Below, piece by piece: positions 41,520 through 53,399 of a DNA stretch of 64,000 bases. Made by a program: the position numbers and the translations under genes. A model generated the notes under the pieces. It saw nothing but the letters and a program-made list of their open reading frames with translations, searched no databases and was not told the origin of the DNA. The stretch comes from Branchinecta lynchi (lineage: Eukaryota; Arthropoda; Branchiopoda; Anostraca; Branchinectidae): the NCBI GenBank assembly GCA_023053575.1, contig JAKZAP010000013.1, positions 1,436,001 through 1,500,000 of the forward strand, read 5' to 3'. How positions within the stretch are numbered: the first letter of the stretch is position 1; every line of letters begins with the position of its first letter.

Positions 41520-41640
41520 CCCGACATTGACACTGAAGATCGACAGCCTGACGAGGACCGTTGTCAAGAAGGGGCCGAAATATCGCTGATGAAGCATCAT
41601 AGCTGATGATCCATTGTATACATTGTTTGAATATATTTCC
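41520..41640 (+). repeat. Hairpin module K, single copy
   Basis: Blocks gatcgacagcctgacgagga, ccgttgtcaagaaggggccg, aaatatcgctgatgaagca and acattgtttgaatata. Confidence 0.75.
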
Positions 41641-41815
41641 GGCTCCCCCTCCAGCTCCCCCCAAAGTCACCAGATCCAGTCCGGATTCGAAGTGGGACGT
41701 CTGAGACATTTCTAAATATCAAGTTTCAAGATCCGATCACCCGCTGGAAAGTTAAAAATACCTTCATTTTTCCGTACTCCCCCTCCCTCCACTCCCCCCA
41801 GATGGTCGGATCGGG
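41640..41815 (-). repeat. Family A fragment
   Basis: One reverse monomer: ggctccccctccagctcccc, cagatccagtccggattcga, cccgctggaaagttaaaa, ccctccctccactcccccca. Confidence 0.7.
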
Positions 41816-41849
41816 GATCCAATTTCCAAGACTTTTTTTTCAAAACTTG

Positions 41850-41967
41850 AAAACAGTAGCCTAGTTTTTTCTGCAAAAACAGTCGGTAAAAATTACCATC
41901 CAGTCGATAAATGACATCCCCCCACACCCCCCCCTCCAAAAATGTTGGCTGGTAAGGCCTCTGACTG
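41850..41967. mobile_element. hAT2 MITE, right-end fragment
   Basis: Blocks aacagtcggtaaaaattacc, atccagtcgataaatg and gttggctggtaaggcctctg match the right part of the complete element at 54,778-55,056. The left end is missing. Confidence 0.7.
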
Positions 41968-42261
41968 AGTTAGTTTGAGTTCTCCTGGTCTAATACCTGA
42001 AATAAGTACAAGGATCTTAGAACGGCAAAGTTCTACCAAAGCTACACAATAACATTTGTGGCCTGAGTGAGGCTCGAGTGTCTGGCCTACCCCACAAAAT
42101 AAATAAGTATACAATAACAGCCAAAATGCTAGTAATTTAAAAATCCAAGACCTGCTGGGCTATAACTCAGGATACCTCCAAATTGATTGTATTGCAGATG
42201 GCTTTCTTTGTCCAAACCGAAGTAGCTATAACCGAAGTCGCTTGGGCTAATTTATTATGCA

Positions 42262-42440
42262 TTTTTAATGCCCTACATCCTGTACTGTTCTAGTGTGTAT
42301 CACATTCTGCAGAAAAGAGACATTAAAATTTTGAAGATATCTTACTTTAATCACTGTAAATTGTTAATGCAGCTACCTCGTTCATATCATAACCGTAAGT
42401 TAGTTCAGAAGTCTGGTGTGCAAGATGATATTCAATTATT
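42262..42440 (+). mobile_element. LINE C-terminal remnant
   Basis: The frame PYILYCSSVYHILQKRDIKI then KISYFNHCKLLMQLPR has the look of the region just after the RT thumb in LINE polymerases (P-L-YC..W). Short and isolated; a separate element from the one beginning at 42.6 kb. Confidence 0.45.
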
Positions 42441-42502
42441 GGAGGGGGCATCGGCCTCCATTTTGGAGGTACGCTTCCTCAAGCAAACCTGGTAGACACT
42501 CA

Positions 42503-42535
42503 GTAACCCAATTATGCACTGCATAATTGGGTTAC
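42503..42535. repeat. Perfect 33-bp palindrome
   Basis: GTAACCCAATTATGCA, one central base, then its exact reverse complement. Adjoins the LINE fragment. Confidence 0.85.
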
Positions 42536-42599
42536 GCAGTGCAGTGCAAAAACGGATGTAGAAAAAAATAAGTCCGGAATCGGCGGAGAAGTGGACCTG

Positions 42600-43295
42600 C
42601 AGCATGCAACAAAAACGAGGCTCTGGGCATTCTGGTAGATAAGACCTCAAGTTCAGCCAACACACCCAAGCAGTAGTTGCAAAATCCTTCCAGACCCTTA
42701 GCCTGATCAAGAGGACATTTAGCTCACGATCCCCACAAGTAATAACCAAGCTGTACAAAGGCTTGGTACAATTTGGGATGTGCGTAGCAACACCAGTAAA
42801 CTAGGGGGATCAGGCAGCACTTGAGTCTGTACAAAGAAGACCCACTAAATGCATCAAAGGATATAGCACCCTGGACTATCAAACAAGATTAACAAAGTTA
42901 AACCTGCCAACCCTTTGCTACCATCGCAGACGTGGTGACATCATTATGGCACACAAACTCTTGGAGACAGACACCAACCTGTTCCAGCTAGAACAGAACA
43001 CCCAAACCGGTTGACACTCCAAGAAGTTTTTCCGGAAGAGAGCTACAACCAAGAAGCGAAACCAATTTTTCACTAATCGAGTGGTACCGCTATGGAATTC
43101 CCTCAGTCAAGACACTGTCATGGCAGATAGTGTGGAGGCCTTCAAGTCATTGGTTGACAAAGACTGGACTAGGGAGCCTAGGAAAACTGCATGGGATTCC
43201 CAAGATGCGGCCCTCTCCATCCATCACTAAGCCAGCGCACGACAGGACTACCTTTCCCTGGCAAATGCGATTTAAGGTAATTTAAGGTAATCTCT
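42600..43295 (+). mobile_element. LINE 3' fragment, CR1-like, AGGTAATTTA tail
   Basis: With stops and small shifts, the translation reads LGILVDKDLKFSQHTQAVVA, QTLSLIKRTFSSRSPQVITK, ESVQRRPTKCIKGYSTLDY, HRRRGDIIMAHKLL and FTNRVVPLWNSLSQDTV, then FKSLVDKDWTREPRK. It ends in gcgatttaaggtaatttaag. Same group as the 20.9-21.4 kb fragment (FKSKLDKEW). Confidence 0.8.
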
Positions 43296-43299
43296 ACCA

Positions 43300-43950
43300 A
43301 AAACGTCTATGCATCCAGCCCATCATCCACACAAAGTTATTTATGAATTTTTAGGCCAACTCAGTCTAACTTGTTTTGCTGTATGTTGACTTTTACTTGA
43401 GTTGTTTTTCTTTTTTTCCTTTTACTAGACTGTTGCATTGTGCATTTGGTGGGTCATAAATTAAACATATGGTAAGGTAGAGCAGAAGTATGGTACTCCA
43501 GACAACACTAAAGTCTCGATTTTAAACTGTATCAGTACCGAGAACATGATGAAACTGAAACAAGATAACAGTTATATTTTTGTTCAGCTTTTGCCCTTTC
43601 CTTTTTGGCTTTAACTTTTAGCCTTTTAGACATTTTAGAACCTCTCGCTTTTCTTGGGTAAAAACCCAATTTTAACAAATGCCATTTTATTTGTATTTTA
43701 CTTGTACTGTTAATTTGTCATCTTTAAAATCTGAGACGGTCTCCAAATACTGATTATCCGATCAAATGCATCTTTCTTTGGATTTTTGGCTAAATTGACA
43801 AAAGTAGCAAGGCAAAAGCCAAAAGAAGAATACGAGACCAACTTTAACTTTTTACAAAAAGGACAGGGGAAAGGCAAAGTGGGCATTTGCCTCTTTGACA
43901 AAAATAGGAAATTGTCCAACAGTGCTCAGGACCATTTTACAAAAATGCAA
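43300..43950. other. Intergenic stretch, nothing recognised
   Basis: AT-rich sequence with no assignable gene or repeat. Confidence 0.4.
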
Positions 43951-43954
43951 AACA

Positions 43955-44075
43955 AGTATTTATTCAAACAATGTTTACAACCGATATACATCAGCTACGA
44001 TTCTTCGTCAGCGATATTTCTGCCCTTCTTGGCAAGGGTCCTCGTCAGGCTGTCAATCTTCTTGGTCAACGTCAG
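43955..44075 (-). repeat. Hairpin module K, single copy
   Basis: tttattcaaacaatgtttac, tcagctacgattcttcgtca, gcgatatttctgcccttctt, ggcaagggtcctcgtcaggc; one substitution disrupts the GAAA-complement word (ttc to ttctgc). Confidence 0.75.
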
Positions 44076-44406
44076 GGAAAGGAAAAAAAATGTAATGCAA
44101 TGTAATCATGCATAACAAGTAAAAGCCAACAAAAACTAAAAGAGAAAAGGCAAACCAAAATGCAACTAATAATTATACACAGAGTGGTCATGCTTTTCTA
44201 AAATACACAGACTAGTTACTAGTAATGTTAGTTTGAAATTGTAAAACTAGCTGTGAATTTCAGTCAATTTCAGTAATTAACAAGCTTTATGATCTAAGAA
44301 ACTGTAAAACAGGACATTTGCTATTGAAAATGGAATTGTAGGCTACGAGGAATTTTTACCTTTGGCAAAAGTAAAATTTCGATATTCACCATATACAGTA
44401 CTTATA

Positions 44407-44810
44407 TACAGGAGAAGGTATCCAACCTTGAATTTACACAACACAACCTCAAACCTGGCCTAAAAAAGGTTGGAATGAAATTTCCATCCAGTTCTAAAAG
44501 TAAAAAGGTCCTAGCTGTCAAGAAGAACCTGTTTTACCTGGACCTGTTTTAGTGTTGCCAAGCACCTGGAAACATCTGGAAACATCAAACATCAACAATA
44601 CATAGGCATATTGAAAAGATGTCAATCACTTGACAACATTTGGAATCACTTAATTAGTCTACCACAACATAACTTCTATTATATAAGTAGCTTCCATTTT
44701 TCAATGTGGTCAAATGATGCGGTCCCGTTTTCAACTGCACAGAAATTTCCTTGTAGCCTAAGGTTTTCAGGCCAAGTTTGAGGTCATATAGGTTGGATCC
44801 CCCTCCTGTA
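44407..44810. mobile_element. MITE family V, copy 1 (404 bp)
   Basis: Ends TACAGGAGAAGGTATCCAAC and TTGGATCCCCCTCCTGTA are inverted. The arms continue with aacctcaaacctggcctaa and ttttcaggccaagtttgagg. The palindrome at 50.82-51.11 kb contains the same words (gaaatttc(c)tagtaaggtttt, gaggtcatata). Confidence 0.75.
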
Positions 44811-45429
44811 CTTTAGCCTACAATTCCATTTTCCATAACAAATCTGTTGAGAAGAATTCTATCCATAACGGTAATTACTCAAGGAAGTAGAAGAGCAGCG
44901 TGAACCTTACAAAAAGAAATACAAAATCACACTAGCTATCTTGCTACCGAGCGTGCCGACAGAAAGTTTTGAAATTGCCGCGCTTTGAACTAAAATTATT
45001 TGATGGAGCGCAAAAACTGGTACTTTATCTTAGGGAAGGGGGGGGTGCTTGGAGTGCAGCACCAGCACACCCCCAACTTTTTGAGAATCGGCATAAATTT
45101 TTGGGCCGGAGACCCAAAATTTTATTAAAACTGTTCGGTATTTTATCGATACAGAACTAATCGGTATGTTCACGGGGCTTCGGTAGTTATACCGAAACCC
45201 AAATAGGATTTCGATACAAATATATTCGGTATAATGACCGGGATTCTGTCTAATTTTCAGGATTCTGTAGTTACCACGAATCCCGACCTTTGTTCCACTT
45301 TCGACGAAAATATACCGAAGACGAATATTATTCGGTAGTTTTTCGATACCAAAACAATTCGGTGTAATAATTGGGATTTAGCATTTATACAGAATCCCGA
45401 ACAGACTATCGGTCTAAACTTATTCTATA

Positions 45430-46165
45430 TAATAACTCAATCAATCAATAATTTTATTAACCCGTGTAAAAATGGCACGGAACATGCCCATACGGAATAT
45501 ATGAAAAACAATAAAGGCAAGAAAAAGATCTGACTAAACTAAACGAAATGACTATACAAACGCACTATAATACTGATGGCACCTGTCTAGAGAAGAATCA
45601 AACTCGGCACGGAGTTGGGCCACAGCCAAAAACGGATCAGTAACGCCGTAAAGCTGCGTAACTTTGCGGTTACGAGCCCATGGGGGAAAGCCGAGTAGGT
45701 ACTTAGCATATTTATAAAACAATTTACGAATGGTCCTTAAATCAGTTGTGCTAAATAACTTCCAAAAAGGAGATAGGGCTAGAATGTGGGGGATTGTGTA
45801 AGCATTGTAAAGTCTAGCCAAAATAGGTCTACCATAACGGGTTTTAGCACTGACTAATAGACCGTAAGCTGCTCTAGCCTTCGCGCCGAAATGTCCGAGT
45901 AGTCCAGCACGGGTACTTTTCAGGTCGGTACCAAGTGGTAGACCGAGATAAGTTAGGGAAGACGAAAGCTGAATACTGGAATCACCCAAAGAAACTGTAG
46001 CGGTATTGGAACCTGGTCGATTACGAGTAAACTGGATTTATTCACTCTTACTCGGATTGAATTTTAAACCTATATCCTTATACTCCTCACTTAAACTGGC
46101 AAAATTCTTCTCTGTCGAAGCCAGGGTTTTACAGGTCCAGACCTCGAAAAATAAAACTCAAAAAT
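45430..46165 (-). mobile_element. LINE fragment nested in hAT1 copy 2
   Basis: The 3' end is marked by (TTGA)n, in + orientation tcaatcaatcaataa, at 45,431-45,446. The coding part on the - strand is below. It interrupts hAT1 between ataataac and cagtaatttattcgg, adjacent words in copy 1, so the LINE is younger than this hAT1 copy. Confidence 0.8.
45552..45989 (-). pseudogene. LINE reverse transcriptase C-terminal region
   Basis: Open frame of 145 codons: SSSLTYLGLPLGTDLKSTR, then TRYGRPILARLYNAYTIPHI, FYKYAKYLLGFPPWARNRKV and DPFLAVAQLRAEFDSSLDR. The LGLPLG block follows the RT palm, and the remainder is the C-terminal region of the same LINE group as 36.27-36.73 kb. Lacks the catalytic region. 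The start codon is incidental. Confidence 0.8.
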
Positions 46166-46917
46166 AAAACTGGAATTCAGTAATTTATTCGGTACAATTG
46201 CCAGGATTTGCTAGTTACCACGAATCTCGAAACTCGAAAGCACTGGTCACAGACAAAAGGACTGATCTTCGATTTCATCTATAGTCCTTACTTTTATTTT
46301 GGATAACGTTCCGAAAATTCCGCCTTCGGCGCTTTTCGTAATAATCTCTATTTTCTGGAAGGGCGCGTCATTTAACTGTGGTTTCGAGCCAGCTACGGGA
46401 TTGGGAATCTGAATGAAAATAGCTAAATTTGGCAGGAAAAGCTAACTTATAAATAATCTTGCCTGCGGCGCTCACTTTGTGATCATGGGTAGTATTAAGT
46501 AGCCTACAGTAGCTGCTGCTACCGGGACGTCCCTCCATCCTGTTTCTAGAAATTCTTAGGATTTTAGTGTTCAGTCCACGGTAAATGATAGGATGTGTAA
46601 GCGAAGCAGTTAAATTTTATCCTACAGTAACAAAAAATTGGATTTAGAAAATTTTCGCCTTCGGTGCTCGATTTAGCTTTGTCTTGGGTATCAGAAAATA
46701 GAACTGCAACCGTGCCCGGCGACATATTGTCCAGGTGGGCTTCACCAAAACGACGCCTTATCGACGAAACTTTTCATGCTGCCCTTTTGTGTTACTCTTC
46801 GTACGTAACCCTCTCTGTTCAATAGTTTAAAGCTCGAATTCTCGGTTTCTAAGATTTGGTAAATTTGTTGGCTCTGCACCCCCCCCCCCCAACGAAAATG
46901 CACTTGCGACGCCCCTG

Positions 46918-47115
46918 TCTAGGACCCAAACCCTTGTACCGATCGCGACATACAATGGACAATATCCCAGCCCCCCCCCCTCCCCCACCACACACAAACA
47001 CACAGATGGTCGGATCCGGAAAAGAAGGTTACTTTGAATGTCGGTCGGGTCCTGTATATGCATGCCGAACTTCATGGTCCTAGCTTGTGTGAAAATGCCA
47101 GAACTAGCAAATTAA
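46918..47115 (-). repeat. Family A fragment
   Basis: Reverse family A words: gatcgcgacatacaatgg, cccccccctcccccacca, gatggtcggatccgg, catgccgaacttcatggtcc tagcttgtgtgaaaatgcca. Confidence 0.55.
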
Positions 47116-47119
47116 GACA

Positions 47120-48085
47120 TAAGGAGTATTCTCGCCGTTCCCCGAGGACTCCTCGGGGAATCAAAGGGAACGGCGAGAATAGAGGGAGTCACTCCACACA
47201 GAAAACAGCGAGAACACGGGGAATGCTTCCAAAACGTATTTTGTTCGAAAAAAAATATGCAGTTGACGAAATTAGTCTTGATCCACTTTAGTTTTGGTTT
47301 TGTTTCTCGGACTGTTTTTAATTGATTTTATATTGATCCAACACCAGCAAAGTTGATTCCCCTGCGAATCTGAAAGGGAATCCTTTTTAATGATGGTGAT
47401 GATAATCGGAGCATTCCCCGTCCGTGGGGACTCGCGAGAATAAGGGAATAAGTCCCGGGAGAAACAAAAACGCGGAGACTCCTCAAGTAGAGTCCTCGGG
47501 GAATCGAAGGGAACAGCCAGAACTCCACGCGGACACCGCGTGCAGAAACAGACAGAGCACGTAGAATGCTTCCAAAATGGATTTTGGTCGAAAAAAATCA
47601 TACAGTTGACCAAATTTGTCTGTATCCACTTTATTTTTTGTTTTGTTTATTCTGATTGTTTTTAATTAATTTTACATTGCACTAATACCAGCAAAAATTG
47701 ATTACCCGCCGGATCTGAAAGGGAGTCCTTTTTGATGATGGTGATAATAGTCGGAGCTTTCCCCATCCTTGGGGACTCGCGAGAATACGGGGAGTGAAAT
47801 CATCACCATCATCAATCTTTCAGATTAGGAGGGGAATCAATTTTTGCTGGTGTTGGTGCAATGTAAAATAAAAGAAAAACAAACAGAATAAACAAAATCA
47901 AAAAAAATTGACCCAGACTAATTTCGTCAACTGCATATTTTTTTTCGAACAAAATCCGTTTTGGAAGCATTCCCCCTGTTCTCGTTGTTTTCCGTACGCG
48001 GTGTCCGCGTGGAGTGACTTCCTCTATTCTCGCCGTTCCCTTCGATTTCCCGAGGAGTCCCCGGGGAACGACAAGAATACGCCTA
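47120..48085. mobile_element. MITE family D, two or more overlapping copies
   Basis: The left end tattctcgccgttccccgag (47,127) opens one copy, and gggaacggcgagaatagagg follows at once as its palindrome partner. The landmarks gtgttgg/ccaacaccagc, gatgatggtgat and gcattccccgtc occur in both orientations around 47,340-47,430 and 47,690-47,860. The right end (cccggggaacgacaagaata) is at about 48,062-48,081. Probably tandem or nested copies rearranged together. Confidence 0.65.
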
Positions 48086-48235
48086 TAGGGACAGACGAAC
48101 CGGAGAGACATCGCGGTTACTACATTGGCTTGAGTCGAAGGCTGCAAATAGGCTACCTGCTATTGTACTAGAAATATTTTTTTTTACCCCAGTGATCGAG
48201 GAGATTTCTAGTCCAGCATACAATCTTTTTACCTA

Positions 48236-48650
48236 TAAGGCGTATTGTCGCCGTTCCCAGAGGACTCCACTTCAGGAGTCCCCGCGTTTTTGTTTGTCCT
48301 GGGGACTAACTCTTCGTATTCTTTCGAGTTCCCATGGACAGGGAATGCTCCAATTATCTTCACCATCTCCCTTTCGGATTCGGAGGGGAATCAGTTTTCG
48401 TTGGTGTTGGTGCAACGTAAAATTAATTAAAAACAATCAGAATAGACAAAACCAAAAATAAAGTTTATCCAGACTAATTTCGTCAACTGCATATTTTTTT
48501 TCGAACAAAATCCATTTTGGAAGCATTCCCCGTGTTGTCGCTGTTTCTGTACGCGGAGTCCGCGGGGAGTGACTCCCTCTATTCTCGCCGTTCCCTTCGA
48601 TTCCCCCAGGTGGCCAGGAGTCCTCGGGGAACGGCGAGAATAGGCTTATA
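48236..48650. mobile_element. MITE family D, separate copy
   Basis: Left ataaggcgtattgtcgccgt and right ggaacggcgagaataggctt with the internal landmarks of copy 1 in the same order (tctggtgttgg-type, agcattccccgtgttgtcg). Confidence 0.75.
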
Positions 48651-49654
48651 GGCTACCTGCTATTGCACTAGAAATTTTTTTTTCACTCCAGCAATTCAGG
48701 TGATTGCAAGGGAATTTCAAACTTTTGCCAGCGTTCAGGGAAATGTTGCTAGTGTCCGGATGGAATGATAAGTTTCACTGTCCTAGCTTATCCGGAAGTG
48801 TTTGAACTAGCAAACTTCGCAAACTATCGCTATTGTAGAGTAGCCAACATACAGTTTTTGGTAACAATTGTTACTAACGAGGCCACAACCAATGACTTTT
48901 TCTGCTTCCTTGCTGATGGAAAAATGATTATGTGCAAGAATTTTACCAGCGGGCCGCCTCCGCCAAATTTTGGCTCGGCTTCGGGGACTAACTGGGAGTG
49001 AATCTCTGTGAGAAAAAAACACGGGAACACCTCAAAAAGGGTAACCTGAAATACCTAGCGAAAGCCGAATATACGTTTATGGACCAACAAAGCTAAATAT
49101 CTGGTTCTCCACTGGTTAAGTCCAGGAAACGGCGTTAAACAGCGGCGCGCCCAGCGCGCCACCAACAGGCTCTCTGGCTCCTACCTTTTAAGGCTCTTAT
49201 ATTCGTAGGGTTACTACAGCCTGTCATTCATTTAATTTCGTTGATCACAATTATCTCTTCCTTTTTGAATTTTGAAAGCCCAGACTCTTATTATTGTGAT
49301 AGATACACGGACTGTATATGGAAAAGTGAACATCACCAAGGAAGGAATAAAGAAAGGAAAGGAGAGTGGAAGTTGGACTGAGCCAGTATACTCCATACAA
49401 CATCTTTGTCGAACACCCACAAATCTTAGAAAGTGTGACAAGGCCAGAATTGGCTGCAGTTTGGATTATAATTGAACGAGGCCAGAAAGCAACACTTTGA
49501 AAAAAGAAGTGAACAAACATATAGAGGACATGCACACGTACAGGTGATTTATTCACTCAAACCTCAACCTTCAAACAACAACAACAAAGCCCAAACCAAT
49601 AAGTAAGACGAGGCCTATCCTATTGACTGATTGAGGGGTGTTGAAGGCTGGTTG
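48651..49654. other. Intergenic stretch, mostly unassigned
   Basis: Contains a short family A word set near 48,760-48,800 (agtttcactgtcctagctta). The rest shows no recognisable gene or repeat. Confidence 0.4.
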
Positions 49655-49950
49655 AGGGGAGATTGAGGTCTAGAAAGCTCTGCGAGCTTATGCGCCAATT
49701 TTCTTGCGATTTCGGCTGAAAGTCGCTTCGCTTTCCAAAGTTGTTCTTGCTCTCTGGTAGTTTCCGCAAGCACTTGGAAAGCAAATCCACTTGGCGAGTG
49801 CAAAGTGATTTTGGCAAGTCATCGAGAAGTTGTAAAGGTGCAACTGAGGCTCAACGACTTTTGCTTGTTCTTGTGCTCAGCTGATTGTCGCCTTTCAGAA
49901 AGCAAATCCAAGGCAAGAGATAGCCAGAATCGCGCTTTAACCTCTTGTTG
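49655..49950 (-). repeat. Repeat family N, intact copy
   Basis: On the - strand it runs gatctcttggatttgc-like, cctcagttgcacctttacaa, cactttgcactcgccaagtg, gatttgctttccaagtgctt, gcggaaactaccagagagca, agcgaagcgactttcagccg, to the right end gctttctagacctc. It shows that the two halves at 35.82 and 37.29 kb are adjacent in an uninterrupted element. Confidence 0.7.
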
Positions 49951-49994
49951 GCTGCAAATCAGTTAGGCTCTCTCAGTCAAGGGTCACGCACTTG

Positions 49995-50390
49995 TGATCA
50001 TTCAACCAAAAAACCCTGATTTTTGTATACCCTATACCAAATGCTGGGTATATCTTTTGGCATAGCCAGGGTATCGGTACGAGTTAGGCTGTGCAGATCA
50101 GTCAGCCACAAACCCTTGATTTTTGGCATACCCTATGCCTAACGCTGGATACACTATGCCAGGTGTTGGATACTGTAACCCAGTAAAATATTGACGATTT
50201 GAGTGAAGCTAAAAAATCAACCAATCGGAACTCGTTTCTATTGAGGTAGGTCAGGGTTAGGTTACCAACAGGTATCCAGCGTTTGTCATAGGGTATCCGG
50301 CGTTAAGCATAGGCTATGCTAAATGCTAGATATACCCAGCGTTTGGCATAGGGTATCCAAAAATCAGGGATTTGTGATAGACTGGTGCAG
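49995..50390. repeat. Inverted-repeat element W, nested hairpins
   Basis: aacccttgatttttggcata, ccctatgcctaacgctgg (50,112-50,148) pair with ccagcgtttggcatagggta and tccaaaaatcagggatttgt (about 50,338-50,378). An outer copy of the same words is at 50,010-50,045, and inner ones at 50,268-50,310. Another piece is at 50,650-50,735, and a further end (gaaatcaggggtttgtggtt) at 51,183. Confidence 0.6.
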
Positions 50391-50815
50391 ATGGATAAAT
50401 ATTTCTCATATCCGCCTATTGACCTGACAGTTTAAAAAAAAAACTATTGAAAAGCACCTGAAGCCTGAAAACCTGAGTAAAGTTGTTGTGCCCAAAGTAC
50501 ACAAAGTAGAGTTGTAAAATAAGGAAGCTTGGGCTTTGACCTTGAGCTCCACCAAGGCTAATGATTTGAAGGGTTCTGTGCACATGCAGAAGAATATGTC
50601 ATGCAGCATGCGCATTTGTAAGAGTGGCGAATCTGTAACTCTGGATACCCCGTGATACCCTATGCCCAACCTGTGCCAAATGCTGGATAGCTGTTGGCTG
50701 GCTGTTGACACCCTAACCCTGACATACCCAGGACCTACCGTTTATTCTGATTGGTTGATTTCTGACCTTCACTGAAATCATCACCAATTTACTGGATTAG
50801 AGTATTCAGAGTTAG

Positions 50816-51112
50816 GAAATTTTAGTCCAGTCCTAAAAAGGGTGTAACATTAAGAAGGAAGCCCTGAGTGACCCAGGACCTGTTTTAGACTGTACAGAAA
50901 TTTCCTAGTAAGGTTTTCACACCATGTTCGAGGTCATATAAATTCGAGGTGGGACAGGTGGGATATCCAACCTCGAATTTATATGACCTCGAACATGGTC
51001 TGAAAACCTTACTAGGAAATTTCTGTACAGTCTAAAACAGGTCCTGGGTCACTCAAGGCTTCCTTCTTAATGTTACACCCTTTTAAGGACTGGACTGAAT
51101 TTTCCTTCCAAC
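50816..51112. repeat. Near-perfect palindrome, about 140-bp arms
   Basis: The left arm from ggaaattttagtccagtcct through gtgtaacattaagaaggaag and gacctgttttagactgtaca to gaggtcatataaattcgagg is repeated in reverse complement by the right arm (aacctcgaatttatatgacc .. gttacacccttttaaggact). A short spacer, gggacaggtgggatatc, separates them. Only a few mismatches per arm. Arms share words with MITE family V. Confidence 0.85.
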
Positions 51113-51736
51113 CTTTTCAGGCTAGGTTTGAGGTTGGATACACCTCCTGTATGCCACCAAGCATTTGTCATAGGTTGTCCAGAAATCAGGGGTTTGTGGT
51201 TGGCTGCTTGTCATATATTGAATTTTCCCCTAGGCTACCTAGGAATGGAGGAATAAGCTCCCAGCAAGTTCCACTTTACCTAGCTTTGATGTAGGTTTCT
51301 ATTCAACTAGAATCTAGAATGAGAGGCAAAACAGGGCAGTGGGCTTGCAGCAGGGCACTGTGCTACCAACTCTCAGGCACTGGGCCCTTATGATGGGTGT
51401 CAAAGCTGCATGTTTGGCTCTTTGGCCCTGTGGAACACATTATTGTTTTATTTTTTCATTTTAGCAATTTGTTTGTATGTGTCTTGCCCAGCTTAAAAAA
51501 AAACAGTCCTTACAGTTCTTAGGCTAAGACTTACCTGCTCTGACTAAAGATGATTTTCTGAAATTAGTCAGAAGCAGGTCAAAAGGGCCAAGCCTGGGCC
51601 ATCTTACATTGGTCTAGGCTTAGCATGACACTTTCTTAGTAGTAGGACCAACAGCAAACCATCTATTAAAGGCTTTAGCAACGTGTCAGATAATAAAATT
51701 GAACTTTTGCTTAGAAAAAAAAAATCATGTCAGTTA

Positions 51737-51770
51737 TTACCTTAAATTACCTTAAATCGCACTTCGAGGG
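51737..51770 (-). repeat. CR1-like LINE 3' tail on the - strand
   Basis: taccttaaattaccttaaat then cgcact is the reverse complement of the tail at the 3' ends of the LINE fragments at 21.4 and 43.3 kb. The adjoining 200 bp (to about 51,965) may be the rest of a very truncated copy, but I could not recognise protein similarity. Confidence 0.6.
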
Positions 51771-51965
51771 ATATACAGTGGTGTGATCCTCCTGTAGAGT
51801 CTCTTGCTGGTTGGCAGCTTGATTGTCAGATCGTTGTTGTAACATCGGCTCAGTGGCACTCGGGTGTAGCCGACATTCATTGGTTGGTAAATGTTGTCAC
51901 ATCGGCTAACTGGAATCCCAGAGCAGCCGACATTCAGCATTTCGCCAGTCCTCGTCCACACCTTT

Positions 51966-53399
51966 TTTGAACGTAAAAGCCAGAAAAATAAAATTATGGT
52001 ATTGCGCTCGATCTACAGTGCGCCACCTTCAGTGGTAAGTTGCGGACTGGAGGACACAGCACATTTTGTAGGCTACATAAATATTAAATAAAAATAAGAA
52101 TGATAATGATAATCTAAATTGATAACCAGGCCACCGGCCTGGCACCAGGCATTAATGTATACTCAAATTGAGAGTGGGCAACACCTCGCTTACAACCAAA
52201 GATAATACAAAATCTCATTTAACCTTTCCTTCTCATTTTCTATTTGGGATCCCAAAATGCAAGTGTTAAAAGTAAAATTGTTAAATCCTGTCGGTAGAAT
52301 CTGGGCTTACCCCCACACGAAAATGGTCAAGTTTCGCCACTGATTGAGATGGTTTTCTGGCGAAAGTTAATAAATTTGCCATCCACTCCCTGGCACCAAT
52401 GATTGCACATGGAACCAAGAACATACTATGCAGTAAATTGTCTTGCAAACCAGAAAAGTAGTGATAGACACTGCAACAGATTACTACACTGCTTGAAGAA
52501 TTATGCATCTGTCTTTTTTGCTTGCAAACTTAGCGGCTTTTTGGAATCCCAGAACGTTAGTATTCGGGCACATATTAAAAGTTTGTTTGTCAATCTGTTA
52601 CCATCATAACTCTCAAAGAGTTTTCCGATATTTTATTGAAACTTGGTATGAGGATGTGTTGGTTGAGAGTACAGGTAAAGTAACCAGGCAATCCAATTTT
52701 ATGGAAACTTGATAGCTGATAGGAGCAGATGCCATCAGGGAAGTTTGTTAGATGCAGAAATCATGCACACTTGCCATCAAACCTTGCTGACTTTAGTAGG
52801 CTGGCAAAACTTTGATTTTGTATGTGTTCCTAGTAATCTTTTACATTTTCTCCAAAATTGAGGGGATGATGGAACAATCAGCCATCTTATAGGTCTTGTG
52901 GAACCGAAATGTGCAAAAAAAATCCTCCTGACTTATGCCGTTTCTGATAACCCGAATTCTGTCACACAGGGGATTCTTTAAACATGGTGCCTTATTTCTT
53001 ATGTTGGGGTGTACCTTAAGTTCGAAGTGTCATATTCCAAAAGTGTAGATGTGTGGAGCTGGGCTTTGCTACCAGTGTGAGCGTGGCTAGGCATCCTTCT
53101 TTTAGGAGCGATCTAACTTTGGGAAGTACCGATTTTGGCTGATTTATGTAATAAAACTGCTCCATTATGGTGTACTTGTGATATCTTGGAAGAACCATGT
53201 TGACACATCAGTAGTTGGTTTTTATTGAAATATAAGGATGAAAATGGAAAAGTGGAGGATGGAGGTTGAGTTTCAGCAAGGTGGAAATGCAGCATTAGTA
53301 TTGTGCAAAAGATATTTATAGGAGCTAATTGCTGTGATGTTTTATAGTACCACACTATGTTTCCTATAAGAGTTCTGAAAGAGGCTATTTACTTTCCAG
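51966..53399. other. Unassigned stretch before possible kinesin-like exons
   Basis: No exon or repeat recognised with confidence. Earlier exons of the gene suggested at 53,400 could be here or further left. Confidence 0.35.

Larger units (their letters stand above)
45030..46917. mobile_element. hAT1 copy 2, split by a LINE
   Basis: Left part from gggggggtgcttggagtgca and right part to the intact terminal repeat CTTGCGACGCCCCTG at 46,903-46,917. Interior words (tattcggtagtttttcgata, cttcggcgctttt, gtgcccggcgacat) follow the order in 12,669-14,045. The left terminal repeat itself has been lost. About 0.74 kb of LINE sequence interrupts it from about 45,430. Confidence 0.8.
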
